A DNA stretch of 64,000 nt from Diphasiastrum complanatum (lineage: Eukaryota > Streptophyta > Lycopodiopsida > Lycopodiales > Lycopodiaceae). This document shows, piece after piece, positions 34,724-45,045 of this stretch. Position 1 is the stretch's first letter. The number at the start of each line of letters is the position of its first letter. Position numbers and translations under genes: made by a program. The notes below the pieces were generated by a model. The model was not told where the DNA came from, did not search any database, and saw only the letters and a program-made list of their open reading frames with translations. The stretch lies in NCBI GenBank assembly GCA_029204225.1, contig CM055110.1, positions 725,050 through 789,049 of the forward strand, in the 5' to 3' direction.

Positions 34724-34985
34724 TGTCAAGAATTAGATATGCAACATCAAGCATTCACCATAAGCAATCACCACAAGAAGACGGAAGAAGAACACACACT
34801 GTCACTCTATCACACTAACTCATACAGAATGTAAAATGTACAATAAACCCTGAACCCCTGATAGAGAGAGAAAACCTACGAGTAGACTAATAGACTAGCC
34901 TACGGCTAATGACAGCTGGTCACAACTGTCAACATTAATGTACCTCGTAAATAGTAACAATGAAGTTTATCATTGATTTCTAACA
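34724..34985 (-). repeat. 5' LTR of copia element E
   Basis: 262 bp; the pair of 29623-29885. It is bounded on the right by ATTGT, the target duplication. Confidence 0.95.
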
Positions 34986-35830
34986 ATTGTGTGCTTTCAG
35001 TTTATGAAGAAGAATCGGCCGAGTCATCCCACCAGGCCTCCAGTTCACATAGTCGACGTTGTCCACGCAACGAGATCGTCATTTCTGACTCGCCTTCCAC
35101 ATCACGAGAGAAAACTCTAGAATCTACTAGGGGGTATGTGGCCAACCCTCGCCAATTGCGGGTAGATCCATATTATGTACCAATGCCGGAAGAAATAGGT
35201 GGAAAGATTTGGGATTGCCAATGGACAAATTTATGATCCATACACCAAATTGGCCAATCATCCATCAACCTTACACTTGGGATATATCAGTGGATTTCCA
35301 CCGGGACTTACAAGCGTACCAGTGAGAGTATATACACTCTCCAGATCTGACAGTGAGACAATCGACACTCTTTGCGAAAGACTTGACTCTGTTGGCGTCA
35401 GTGGCAACGAGATGGGATGAATGTCTTCCTCCTTTGGCATTCGATCCAAATAAGCCAATGGCCTCAAAGAATATCAAGGATCAGCTGTCGGTGGCATGAC
35501 TGTATTTTTGTGCAGCAATGATTGGAGGCTCCTGGGAATCTCGCTTCACGTCCTGGACAATCTCAAAGTGGATTGCCGGAGCTCATCATTGTTTTTTGTG
35601 TGACAACTAACTTCATCTCTTTGATGCTAGATTGATTGGATCTTGGATTGAGGTTAGGCAAGGAAAGAAACCCACTACACTCATAACAAAATTTCTAGCT
35701 TATAAAGAGCTTCGTCCTTTGCTGGGTCCCAATCTATACATTCTCATAGGAGATCATCAACAGTTATTGGAACGCTAGTCGTGGATCCATCAATCACTGT
35801 ATCCATTCGGCCTACAACAACATTGCCTTG
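34986..35830 (+). pseudogene. Extra ORF of a gypsy element, C-terminal part
   Basis: Continues the ORF cut at 29622, with a one-base shift. Ser-rich acidic linker (YEEESAESSHQASSS), then NPRQLRVDPYYVPMPEEIG. After shifts: SVATRWDECLPPLAFDPNKP, LYFCAAMIGGSWESRFTSW. The minus-strand ORF at 57108-56660 shows the same order: WKRVDPFYMPL, then FWDRDLDPIRINPN, then ARLYYRAAFMSSR, then W. The shared skeleton RVDP[FY]Y[MV]P - W[DE] - NPN - LY..AA - W supports a real protein family. Function unknown. Several stops and shifts. Confidence 0.55.
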
Positions 35831-36197
35831 TGGGGCTCTGTGGTTCCGATGAGATCTGTGTTCGCTAGAGGCTCTCGTGGATCTAGTGTTTCGAGATTTT
35901 TATGCAGTTTTAAAACGATTAGGATCAACATAAGGAAGGAAATCTTCGTCCTCGTATTCCTGACCTTCTTTCAAGTTGAACACCTAAAGAACTTCGATTA
36001 TCTTTTCGTTGTAGACTCCTTGCAGTGGTTATTGGGGTATAGCCTCTAGGCTCATCATAAAAAATGAAACGAAATCTTGATCGGGATATCGTCTTCATTG
36101 AAAAATGGGTCGATAGCTGATCTTCACTTGGGGGATTGCTCATCTGATGAAATATCAAACTGAAGACAATCAATCGAGGATAGGGCCTCAGTCCAAT
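35831..36197. other. Unassigned sequence
   Basis: Short chance frames on both strands between the extra ORF and the gypsy protease fragment. Confidence 0.35.
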
Positions 36198-36610
36198 TTA
36201 CCACATCACCACGGCTCTTTGGTCAGTTGGTTTCGGAATCCACATATCAGGGTCGATCTTAATGGCAGAATCATGATTCTGCAGCACGATATGGTTCTGT
36301 CCCCAGTCGTGAAGAGCTTGTGACATTTGGAGCCATGGTCTACCTAGCAGGAGACTATAGAATTGGGGAGAATCAGGCAAGTCCAAGACTACAAAATTTA
36401 GCACAAAATAAATTTCAGCTACTTTAGTATGCACATCATTGGCTATACCTAAACGCTTCACACTAGACTGGTCAACGAGTCTGATTGTAAAATGAGTACT
36501 TACCATGGGAGTAAGACCCCATTCGTGATAAAGCTTGGAGAAAATTATGCTCACTCCGAATCCTCCATCGACTATGGCTAATTCTTTTGGAAATCCACGA
36601 TGTGTGATTG
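36198..36610 (-). pseudogene. Gypsy aspartic protease fragment
   Basis: Minus strand: VDGGFGVSIIFSKLYHEWGL near 36580-36510, then TIRLVDQSSVKRLGIANDV, VAEIYFVLNFVVLDL and SLLLGRPWLQMSQALHDWGQ. The order (D-x-G flap, vkvg-like strand, F-vvld, LLGRPWL) is that of retropepsin-like proteases in plant gypsy elements. The active-site triplet reads DGG rather than D[ST]G. Neighbouring gag and RT are absent. Confidence 0.7.
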
Positions 36611-37413
36611 GGATTGTGACGTGTTAAAAAGAGGTTTTAGTCAATGGATGGTAAAGTGGAAGATCAAGAGGTTGATCTCAAAGGGCTTCAACAACACAAA
36701 AGGAAAAGTGACAATTTGGAGCTAGTCAAGAGCATCAAAGGAGAGTCATTTGGAAAAGATCTTATGGATCTATTTTTGTAAGTGTATCAAGACTCAAGTA
36801 AGGTCAAAAGAACAACAAGGAAGTGTTGTTTAAGTTTTTACTTCTTTTATCTCATGGTTGGTCTATTTTATGTGAATGTGTGCAAAAATATATGGAGAAA
36901 CTAGCTACATTGTTTTGCAATATTTTATTGTTGGACTTGTACTAGCCTTCTTGGCTAGTTTTGCTGATGAAAATGAAGCTATTGGAGGTTCATTATTCAC
37001 TCATTTATGGCCAAGTCATCAAGTGTTGATGATATCTTGTGGCAAGATGGCAATGGAGGCTCGTTCATGGAGTTTTATGGTGGAGACATATCAAGAAAGG
37101 ACAAAGTTAAAGGACACAAGCAAGCAAATGGTCATCACTCACATTTATTGTTTGGTTGCTGAAATATTGATGTAAAAAATAGTGAAGCATCCAAAGTGGA
37201 CACTATTCTCTATATCAATTATGAAAACTACTTTAGAACATTAGAAAGGAGGTCTATACTTAGGATGGATATCATTCTAAAGTTAGATCGATGTTCTAAG
37301 GTTAAAATTATGCCAAAACTAATTGAAGAGGGAGTGTGAGAGATTTCAACTAGTTTAGTCATATTTTGGTTAATTGTCAACATTAGGCCAATATGCATTT
37401 TAGACTTAGAGAT
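36611..37413. other. Unassigned, possible retroelement 3' end
   Basis: A 99-codon frame at 36876-37175 matches nothing. GAAGAGGGAGTGTGAGAGA near 37324 resembles a polypurine tract followed by an LTR start, but there is no second copy to prove it. Confidence 0.3.
37409..37413. repeat. Target-site duplication of solo LTR (left)
   Basis: GAGAT, repeated exactly at 38517-38521. Confidence 0.9.
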
Positions 37414-38516
37414 TGTTCACAGATTTTCGCTGAATCCGTGAACACGATTCTTCTTGTTCTTATTCTCTATTACTTCCGTTGGTTACAGTTCTTTACGGTT
37501 CAATCTTCTTGCTAGAACGGTTTTCAGGTAAAAGTGTTTCTCAGATTACAACGTGTATTCCCAGCTTGTCAGTGGGGAGAAACGGTTACGTTACTCAGCT
37601 ACATGCATTTAAAGCCATGCAACCAGTCCTAGCTCAACATAGATCAACGTTCTGAATCAGTGAGCAAATTTACGATCTATTTAGGAAATCAGGGAACGAG
37701 GCAATGACAAGATTAAGCTACTCAGCAAGAAACAAGAAACAAGAAGACTAGTTTCCTAACAGCACTCTAGCAGCCCAAGGATCAAGAAACACCTATTTCT
37801 TGATGCTTGGAATATCCAAGAACAATCAAGGACTGGATTGTTAGAGAGTATGCAAATCAGATCCATAATCCCAGCCTCTATAGTTTACCTGCATGCTGAA
37901 ACTACAAAAACAAGAAACACGAAAGTTAATCCACATCTACATTCACCAAGCAAGAGAGTAAGCAAGAAATCTAATTAATCCACAAACACAAAAAAAAATC
38001 AGAACATGCTCATAGAAATTTCACTCAAGATTGCCATGAACAAGGAGCTTCACAATCATCAAGAACTCGTGGAAAATCTTCTTTATTCACTCAAGAGAAC
38101 TTGACAATACAATCAAAGCTCTTTCACAAGAGAGGGGGCCCTTAAATAAGCAAGAAGGCTGTCCATATGGAGCCCAAGAGGCAATTCCACTAATTTGGAT
38201 ATTACAAGTGGAAAAAGCCCTTCCACTAGCGGTCACCATCAAAAAGTGGCTCACTCTAAGTTATTTAAGGGTTCTACACTATTTACAACGCCTAGGAAAT
38301 ATTACTAGCTCCTACATGGTCGTTCCTTCTATGGGATACACCATGTAGGCTCACACAGATAATAATTGTCATCCTAGCTAGTAATCCTCGGCTCTCATGC
38401 TCGGCTCTCAGCTTCTTTTGCTCTCCTCCTTCTAAGACCTCCTCGATCATGGGTGAGAGATACTTTGTGTCTTCAGCTTGGCTCGGCATCTGGGGATTCT
38501 CTGGAATCCGCTAACA
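37414..38516 (-). repeat. Solo LTR, gypsy family B
   Basis: 1103 bp, TGTTCACAG...GCTAACA on the plus strand, minus orientation. It matches the LTRs at 55330 and 62865 and, inverted, those at 41493 and 49504. Exact 5-bp duplication GAGAT on both sides and no internal sequence, so recombination between two LTRs removed the body of the element. Confidence 0.93.
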
Positions 38517-38710
38517 GAGATAAACTTTATGAAAGTTATTTTAGTCAAAGTCCATTGAATTACTACTTTTGGAAAGTGTGGAAAAGTTAGGAGGTTGAGT
38601 TTGAACACATTCGAATTTGTTTGTTAGATGCATTGAATCTAGTCATATTGTTGATAGGAGTTTTGTTATGGAGGGAAACCAAGATTCATTAATGAGGCAT
38701 GGTTCTGCTA

Positions 38711-38714
<4 letters not shown>

Positions 38715-38778
<64 letters not shown>
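38715..38778. repeat. (TC)n microsatellite
   Basis: 64 bp of TC directly after TGCTATAAA. Confidence 0.97.
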
Positions 38779-38782
<4 letters not shown>

Positions 38783-41095
38783 CATGCTTATACATGAGTT
38801 CTCTTGGGTTCATCTATCCATTGGTGCACTATTTTGATGATATCTCGCAATCTTGTGTGTAGAATGCTCATATTTTGTTATTTTTGGATCCACACGTGAG
38901 AAATACAATAGGGTACTGTTATTGTATGGACAACAACTTCATTTTATCAAATATTTGATGTTTGATCAATATCTTATTGATTTTGCACCTCTTTCATCAA
39001 GTGAATGTTGATTTTCTACATTGCAAATGGTGTAAATTGTGTTGTCTTCTTAACCAAAGATCAAGGGATGACTTTGGATTTTATATGATCTGAAACTCTT
39101 TACAAATCCTGCTTGGATCTTGCTGCAATGACCGTTTGTAGTTGTGATATCCCACTCAGTTCATTTTTGACAGTTTAAGACAACTAAGAGCTTATTCTAT
39201 GTTGTTATTCACTTTCATGCCTTAATTGTTTATGAAATTAAAATGGAATTTATTTGAAATGTTAGTTCATCCTAAAAACAATGTTTGACATTTTATGAAA
39301 CATCTTGAGCACGCGGATTCTCGAATTGTTGTATTGTTCGAAGGATTTGAGTTTTTTCTTAACAGAATTATGTAATGCATTCTTGAGCTCTTTGGGAAGT
39401 ACTATTTGAAGAACCTCGTTGAAGGAGTATTCTCACTTTTCAGTTGCAGTCAAACAAGATTTGTATCTACTCGATCAAAAGGTTATTGAACAATGTATTC
39501 CAGCCCACTTCAAGGGTTGAAGGGCGCTAACTATGAGGCTTATTGTAGATGCCCTTGTTTGAATGGCAGTTTTACAGGTCGTCGATTTCCATTCTCTTTA
39601 TCGGGCATTTTTCTCTATCGGGTCTCTCTCTCTATCGGGATGTTCCCTCTTCGGGATCTATCGGGCAGCGAAGAGGAAAGTGACCTACGTCCTTTTCCAT
39701 GCAGGCAGCCACGGGCCAGTCAGGTCTCCATACTGATTTTCTAATTATCTAGCGCTCCTTCTTCCTCTCTATATCAGCGTGTTCCCATAGCAGAGTTTCA
39801 GGCGACAGTTGCACACGCAGACAGTTAGGGATCAGTTTCTAGCGGCAGTGGTAGCACATTTTTTTTAATGCAGATCTTCAAGCGGCTGTCTAACCGGTAG
39901 CGACAGCTGGCAGTGCTCTTTCAACATTCTTCCCTCAATGACAGTTTGCAACCTGCCAGAAGCAGCCATTTTGCAGATTGGGCGGATTTCACCAACGCAT
40001 TTTCTATAACTTTTTCTATTTCCTAATAAGCGACTTTTAGAGGCAGATCAGTGGCCAACGTGGACATCAGATGAGCCATATGGGCTTCATGAACATACGT
40101 GGTCTGTCTGAAACGGTATTTAGGCCGTTGTACGTGACAAAACCTCTGTGTCAACAATGTATTGGCTTGATGAAAGCCTCGTTCCAGATGTTAGGCCTCT
40201 ATTGGACTGCTTTTTGCAGACTGTTACCAGGCCTCATCTTTTGCACGAGTTTCTTTTTGGCCTATATGATGCCATGCTATTCCATTGTACATTCATTCAT
40301 TCTTCTTCAGACATTTTGCTCTGTTTGTAGGAAGTAGAGGCAGAGTTTTCTTCAACTCTGTGGCAAATGCTAGATACATGTACTCTTAACTCCGTTTCCT
40401 TATGAATGATTCTATTAAGAACATTGGGCAGTGTCTTTCTTTCTCTGTTGATGATTGTGCAAGTCTATTTGCTTGTCAGATAACTGTCTTGTACTGTATA
40501 TAGGAAATAAATGCTCACTGCACTGTTCTTTACTATGCTCTTTTTGATGTATAAGCTTCCCAATCCAAAGAACATAGTAATATTCAATCACTGCTCTGTT
40601 CTGACATAAAGTGCAGATGGATACACCTAATCTTACAGTAATCTGAAGTTGTTCGTATGCACACATTGGTTTGCACTGAGTTTTGAGTCTTATGTTCTGA
40701 TGTAGAAGCTTTAGTACCTATGCTAGAGATGTGTTCCGTTTCTGACTGTGGGAAAGAACTCTATCAGAATGTGTAGAACGGAAGCCTTTGTGAACATTGT
40801 TGGTCGATTATCTTTGATAGGCAGCCTATCACTTGGCATAAGAGATGGACTTTTCAGGTCTCCGAAAGAAGTAAGGAGCTGTTTACTTTATGTCCTGTCA
40901 TATAAAAATTGTGTCCATTTCCTTGGCGGTACCGGCTGTCATTCATCAATGTCGTTTGACAACCAGTTTGTTTCCACTCTTTTCATGCTGCTCCACTGAA
41001 CTTCATTGCTGAATCTGAAATATCGCCAATAATAACAAAATATCCCTCTTTTGTGCTTTTTTCGTGGATTTGATGATTATTCTTGACTTTGAGGG
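38779..41095. other. Unassigned 2.3-kb stretch
   Basis: No domain recognised on either strand. TATCGGG recurs four or five times between 39599 and 39665. An open stretch at 40148-40330 (LDESLVPDVRPLLDCFLQ) looks protein-like but matches no family I know. Confidence 0.35.
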
Positions 41096-41290
41096 TTAGC
41101 ATGGTCTTGGCACTTTCAAAAAATTTTCAACGGGTGTATCAAACGGTGTCCCATCAAGATGTTCAAGTTTCACGGCTCCATGGCTCAGTATTTCCTTAAT
41201 CCGGTACGGGCCTTCACCTGTGAACTTTAACTTTCCCTTGATCACCTTGGTCTTGTACATTAGGACTAGATCTCCAGGATGGATTCTTTC
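41096..41290 (-). pseudogene. Gypsy integrase C-terminus
   Basis: Minus strand: RIHPGDLVLMYKTKVIKGKL, GEGPYRIKEILSHGAVKLEH, LDGTPFDTPVENFLKV, stop complementary to 41096-41098. Very similar to the plus-strand copy ending at 28440. It is cut at 41290 by the start of a family A LTR. Confidence 0.85.
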
Positions 41291-41492
41291 TGTGATGCCA
41301 CATATTTCCTAAGTAATGAATATCTACTGAAATATGGCAACTTATACTCGAAGATGAAGATATGAGCTAGACAATGGTATCATATGAAAAGGCCTATATC
41401 ATTTTTTTCGGGATATAAATGCTAAAGACTTGTCCAGCACTGAAGGACAAGACCTCTAAAACTGAAACGATGCCTATAATAGCCTTAATCCA
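41291..41492 (+). repeat. Partial LTR, gypsy family A
   Basis: Starts TGTGATGCCA and follows the 22206 LTR for about 200 bp (shared blocks include ATACTCG, GAAGATATGAGCT, GGCCTA, TCATTTTTT). It is then cut by a family B LTR. Confidence 0.72.
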
Positions 41493-42937
41493 TGTTGGTT
41501 GATTTCAACGAATCCTCAAGATACTCGGCCAGAGCTACCCACGAGCACCTCTCACCTTAGACCGAGGAGGTCTCTGAGAAGACGAGATGAACGAAGATTG
41601 AGAGCCGAGGAATACTAGCTAATATTGTCAAGTAAAAATTGTGTAAGCCTCATGGTGAATCCCGAAAGATGGAATGACCATGTAGGAACTAGTATTTTTA
41701 AGCAAAGTAATAAATGCAAGTAGACTTGTGTAAATGCCACTAGGATGTCACCTAAGGAGCTCTCTTGCTTATTTAAGAGACTCCCCCTTTGTAAAAGGGA
41801 AGCTTTTGTAAATGTATCTACTCCATGCTGAAATGATAAGATCTTCCATGAGTTTTGGTGCATTCTTGAGTTCCTTGATCATTCTTGTTTCTTAAGTGAT
41901 GCATTAATGATCTTGCCCTTCCATTTCCTTTGTGTGACCCAATGGGATTGGCTCTGTTGGTTAGGTTGCCATCCAAAGTTTCTTTGGTCGCAAATTCGAG
42001 CCTCCCCTTGGAACCCAAGAAGCATTTCCTTTGTGTGACCCAATGGGATTGGCTCAACTGGTTAGCTTGGCATCCAAAGTTTCTTTGGTCCCAAGTTTGA
42101 GCCTCCCCTTGGAAACCAAAAAGCATTTTCCTTTGTGTGTGGTTGTGGATCTTAGTGGTGGATTAGTTTTCTTGCTTTCATAGATTAATATAGAATTATG
42201 CATTGTGGTAATCCGTCATGAGTTGGTTTGCGGTGTAAATCTTGCAAATCCCTTTGCATTTCATGTCTTGATATTCTTGAGATCCAAGAATCAAGAAACG
42301 ATGTTTCTTGATCTTTGGAATCTCAAAATGCTTTAGTCTAATTCATGTTTCTAGTTGTGGATTAATTTTTTTGTTTTGGTGGATTAACGTGGATTCAAGC
42401 CTCCAAGAGATTTGTAGCTAATAATGTGGCATAAATTTTGCAAATTCATTTACGTTTTGGTTTTTTGAGTTTCTTGGAAAATTCAAGAACCAAGAAGATG
42501 GAGCTTCTTGATTTTTGAATGCTTGTAGGAGTTAGTTTTCTTGTTTTTTTATGAGAAATGTGGCATGCTAGGTTAGTTTTCTGATCTTGCAAGTAGTTTA
42601 GTTTTCGTTTTGCAATGATCCATTCTAGCATTCTGCTTTTAAGTGTCATAGTAATGCCCAGCCATGTTTCAAGAAGAGCTGTTTTTGGGCATTCTTGGTG
42701 TGCTTGCATGGTAGAATAATCGCAAGTGATTTCAAGAGTTCAAGAGTGTTCAAAATCTGAGTATCCGTGACAGGTTGAACCATACTACAACCCCGAGAAT
42801 CTGCTGCCTGATCTGGGCATTGAACCAAACCGAAATGATCAAGAACACGCCCAGCTAACAACCAAAACAGAGGTAGCATAAGCTGTAACAAGAAGCAAAC
42901 AAGCAGAACCAGTAGATAGACAGAGAATCTGTCTACA
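41493..42937 (+). repeat. Gypsy family B LTR (5' type), with a tRNA-like insert
   Basis: TGTTGGTTGATTTC...GTCTACA, followed by the primer site. At 1445 bp it is about 350 bp longer than the other family B LTRs; 200 bp of the excess is the doubled tRNA-like unit at 41937-42123. Typical family blocks are GAGGAGGTCTCTGAGAAG, GAGAGCCGAGGAATACTAG and GGAATGACCATGTAGGA. Confidence 0.85.
41922..42139 (+). mobile_element. Doubled 86-bp tRNA-like (SINE-head-like) unit with target duplications
   Basis: Two 86-bp units, 41937-42022 and 42038-42123. Each has an A-box-like segment (TTGGCTCNNNTGGTTAG), a CCAAAG/CTTTGG hairpin at the anticodon-arm position and a B-box-like segment (AATTCGAGCC or AGTTTGAGCC), then CTCCCCTTGGAA and an A-rich end. 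CATTTCCTTTGTGTG stands before unit one (41922), between the units (42023) and, with one extra T, after unit two (42124). The related LTR at 49504 reads CCATTCAGATTGTGTGTGG at this point: the empty site. This looks like a tRNA-derived retroposon, later duplicated. Confidence 0.75.
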
Positions 42938-42954
42938 TTTTGGCACCGTTGCCA
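42938..42954 (+). other. Primer-binding site, family B
   Basis: TTTTGGCACCGTTGCC after the LTR, a variant of the Athila/Tat-type site (A for G at one position). Confidence 0.75.
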
Positions 42955-44777
42955 CTTGAACTCAGAAATATAACATTCAACCAAGTTCTCAATGATTGAT
43001 GCCACACTGTCCTAGCTCAGATCCCTGCAAACAAATTCCCAATCTTTCAACACATATGAGTTTCTAAAACCATTGTACTACTCCGCATTCTGCAACATCC
43101 TTGATCTTCAATCAAGAGCAAAAACCTGTCAAACAGTGCTCCATTGTCCTCATTCTTCGATGAGCAGCATTTTTTGCTTTTGGTTTTGATAGTCCATTAA
43201 CCAACTTTTGCAGAAATGAATCCTACATTAATCTAACCACATTTCACTCCATTCTCACACGGACCACACGCACCCCTTCATCAGCTAACACTCAGACACA
43301 GCTCCTGACCAGACTAACTAACATGCCTTCTTCTCCAGCCAAGCCACATGCACCTTCTTCGCTTATTAGGGCCTTTTTTGGCAGGGGATTGGTCTAGCCA
43401 AAAAGTCCTAAAAGGTTCAAGGGACACCACGTCAAGGGTCAAGGCCCTACATGAGTAACAGAGGTTCCGCCACATTCATTCCTGAGGGCCTTCTCTATTA
43501 CCCGTGCTCCCAAGCCAATGAAAGTTTTCCAGGCTCTCAGAAGTATGACTGTAAGGAGGGGGTGCTAGTACTTTTGGTGCAATGATTCACTAGCTTTCTA
43601 GTTTCACGTTTCCGTTCTCAAATCTATGATTGCTAATTCGTGCCATGATCTCGCTACCAGTATGTTCGACTTTCATTCAATGAGGGTGCTAACAGATCGC
43701 GGCCATGGTGATTGCGGACATCCTTAGTTCACTAAAATCTCATACCCCACATGTTTAGGAGCTACCCTAATATCTTAAGGTACTATCCTTATGCAGTGTT
43801 CGGGAAAGCCGGCATAGTTCAAGAATGGAACCGGCATCTTTTCCCAAAACCGGCATGGCAAAAATTGTACAGAATTTTTTATGTCATAAATCTTGGGTTT
43901 TATAAAGGAAAACCGACAAGTAAGAGCTTGTCACTCAATAGAGGCCGAAGAACTTTTTCACATATCGATTTTTGGAGGGAAACCTCAAAAAGGTTTCCCG
44001 AACATTGATCCTTATGCCTTTACTTTAGGAACTTGTCCCTATCCCCTTAGGGATTGGTTTTTCAAGATTAGGACACTACCTTCAGGTTTTAGGATTGTGC
44101 CTTTAGCTTTTGAATTATGAATGTAGGCCACAATGTGTAAGTATGTGCCTTTAAAGTTATGTGATTCTCAATAGGCAAGGCTATGCCCTTAAAAGATCGT
44201 ACATGAGGTGTTTGGCAGAAAGGCTAGCACTCGTAAATTCATAGCGATGTCCATGGAATGCTCAGAAACATTATCGCCTAGCAATATGGGATGATTCAAT
44301 CTCTCGTCATTGTTGCGCATAGATGGTGATCAATTTATATACAAAGCTTTGTTTGATGAATGGCGATATTTCTCCACCCCTCAGGTCTAGTTATTTCACT
44401 AGACAGTTCCAAGGGAGGGTGTGACTAGTGGCTCCTAAACCCAAGTGACGTATTTCGGCCACGTTGGGTAGACTACCCGCTCTTGTGTTTCAAAGAGGTC
44501 AGATTTACCAATTCAACCAGTCACAAACACTTTATGCAATACGTTGACAATGATTGTTTAAAATGGATGTGAAACCCAAAAAGAAACCATGAGCAATAAT
44601 GATAATGTCCTATCAATGTTCGATCTTGACTTGATTCTACGCAATAGCATAAAAGATGGTTCACATGTGCTTTAGCGATGGAAAAACCATGTCACAACTT
44701 TCAACAATTTGTAAAATCAGTTTTTAAATTTTTACAAAGTAAATGGTGAAGCCTCACAGAACGTAATTTGTGGGGCA
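42955..44777. other. Unassigned, possible internal remnant of a family B element
   Basis: No domain recognised. Short frames at 43751-44120 have no conserved motif. Confidence 0.35.
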
Positions 44778-45045
44778 AATTTTTTTTTGACAGAATTTTT
44801 TTTACAGGCACCTTAACGTTTTTTACATGCACCTTCCGCCCGAAAAATGCGTGTAAAAAAAAATCTATGTCAAAAAAAAAGGAAAAAAAATTTAAAAACG
44901 GAATTCACGGCAGGGAAGGGCTGGCTCCGAGGCCCTTCCGCCCGCCGAAGACTGTGTGCCCTCGGGCGCACAGTCTTCCGGGGTGGAAGGGCCTCGGAGC
45001 AGGACCTTCCCCCCCCCCCCCCCTCCCCAAAAAAAAAATGAAGAT
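44778..45045. repeat. Foldback element: two nested hairpins with homopolymer runs
   Basis: Outer pair: a T8-GACAGAA-T8-ACA block (44781-44806) against GTGTA9-TCTATGTCA9 (44851-44880). Second hairpin: CTCCGAGGCCCTTCC (44925-44939) pairs exactly with 44985-44999, and GAAGACTGTGTGCCC (44947-44961) pairs with 44964-44978 apart from one wobble, leaving a 2-nt loop. A run of about 15 C follows (45008-45022), then about 10 A. No coding. Confidence 0.75.

Larger units (their letters stand above)
29623..34985 (-). mobile_element. Copia LTR retrotransposon, full-length structure (element E)
   Basis: 5.36-kb element on the minus strand with two LTRs (29623-29885 and 34724-34985), a tRNA-Met primer site, gag, protease, integrase, RT, RNase H and a polypurine tract (TTGAGGGAGAG, 29886-29900 on the minus strand). 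All copia domains are present in the standard order, but gag and RNase H contain stops and frameshifts, so it is not autonomous now. The LTRs differ at only about ten positions plus small indels, so it is among the younger insertions here. It sits inside an extra ORF. Confidence 0.95.

Noticed and set aside
40071-40337. Possible host exon (LDESLVPDVRPLLDCFLQ)
   Set aside because: No family recognised, two overlapping frames and no convincing splice sites.
41937-42022. A functional tRNA gene
   Set aside because: No proper acceptor stem or 7-nt anticodon loop with U33; it fits a tRNA-derived repeat better.
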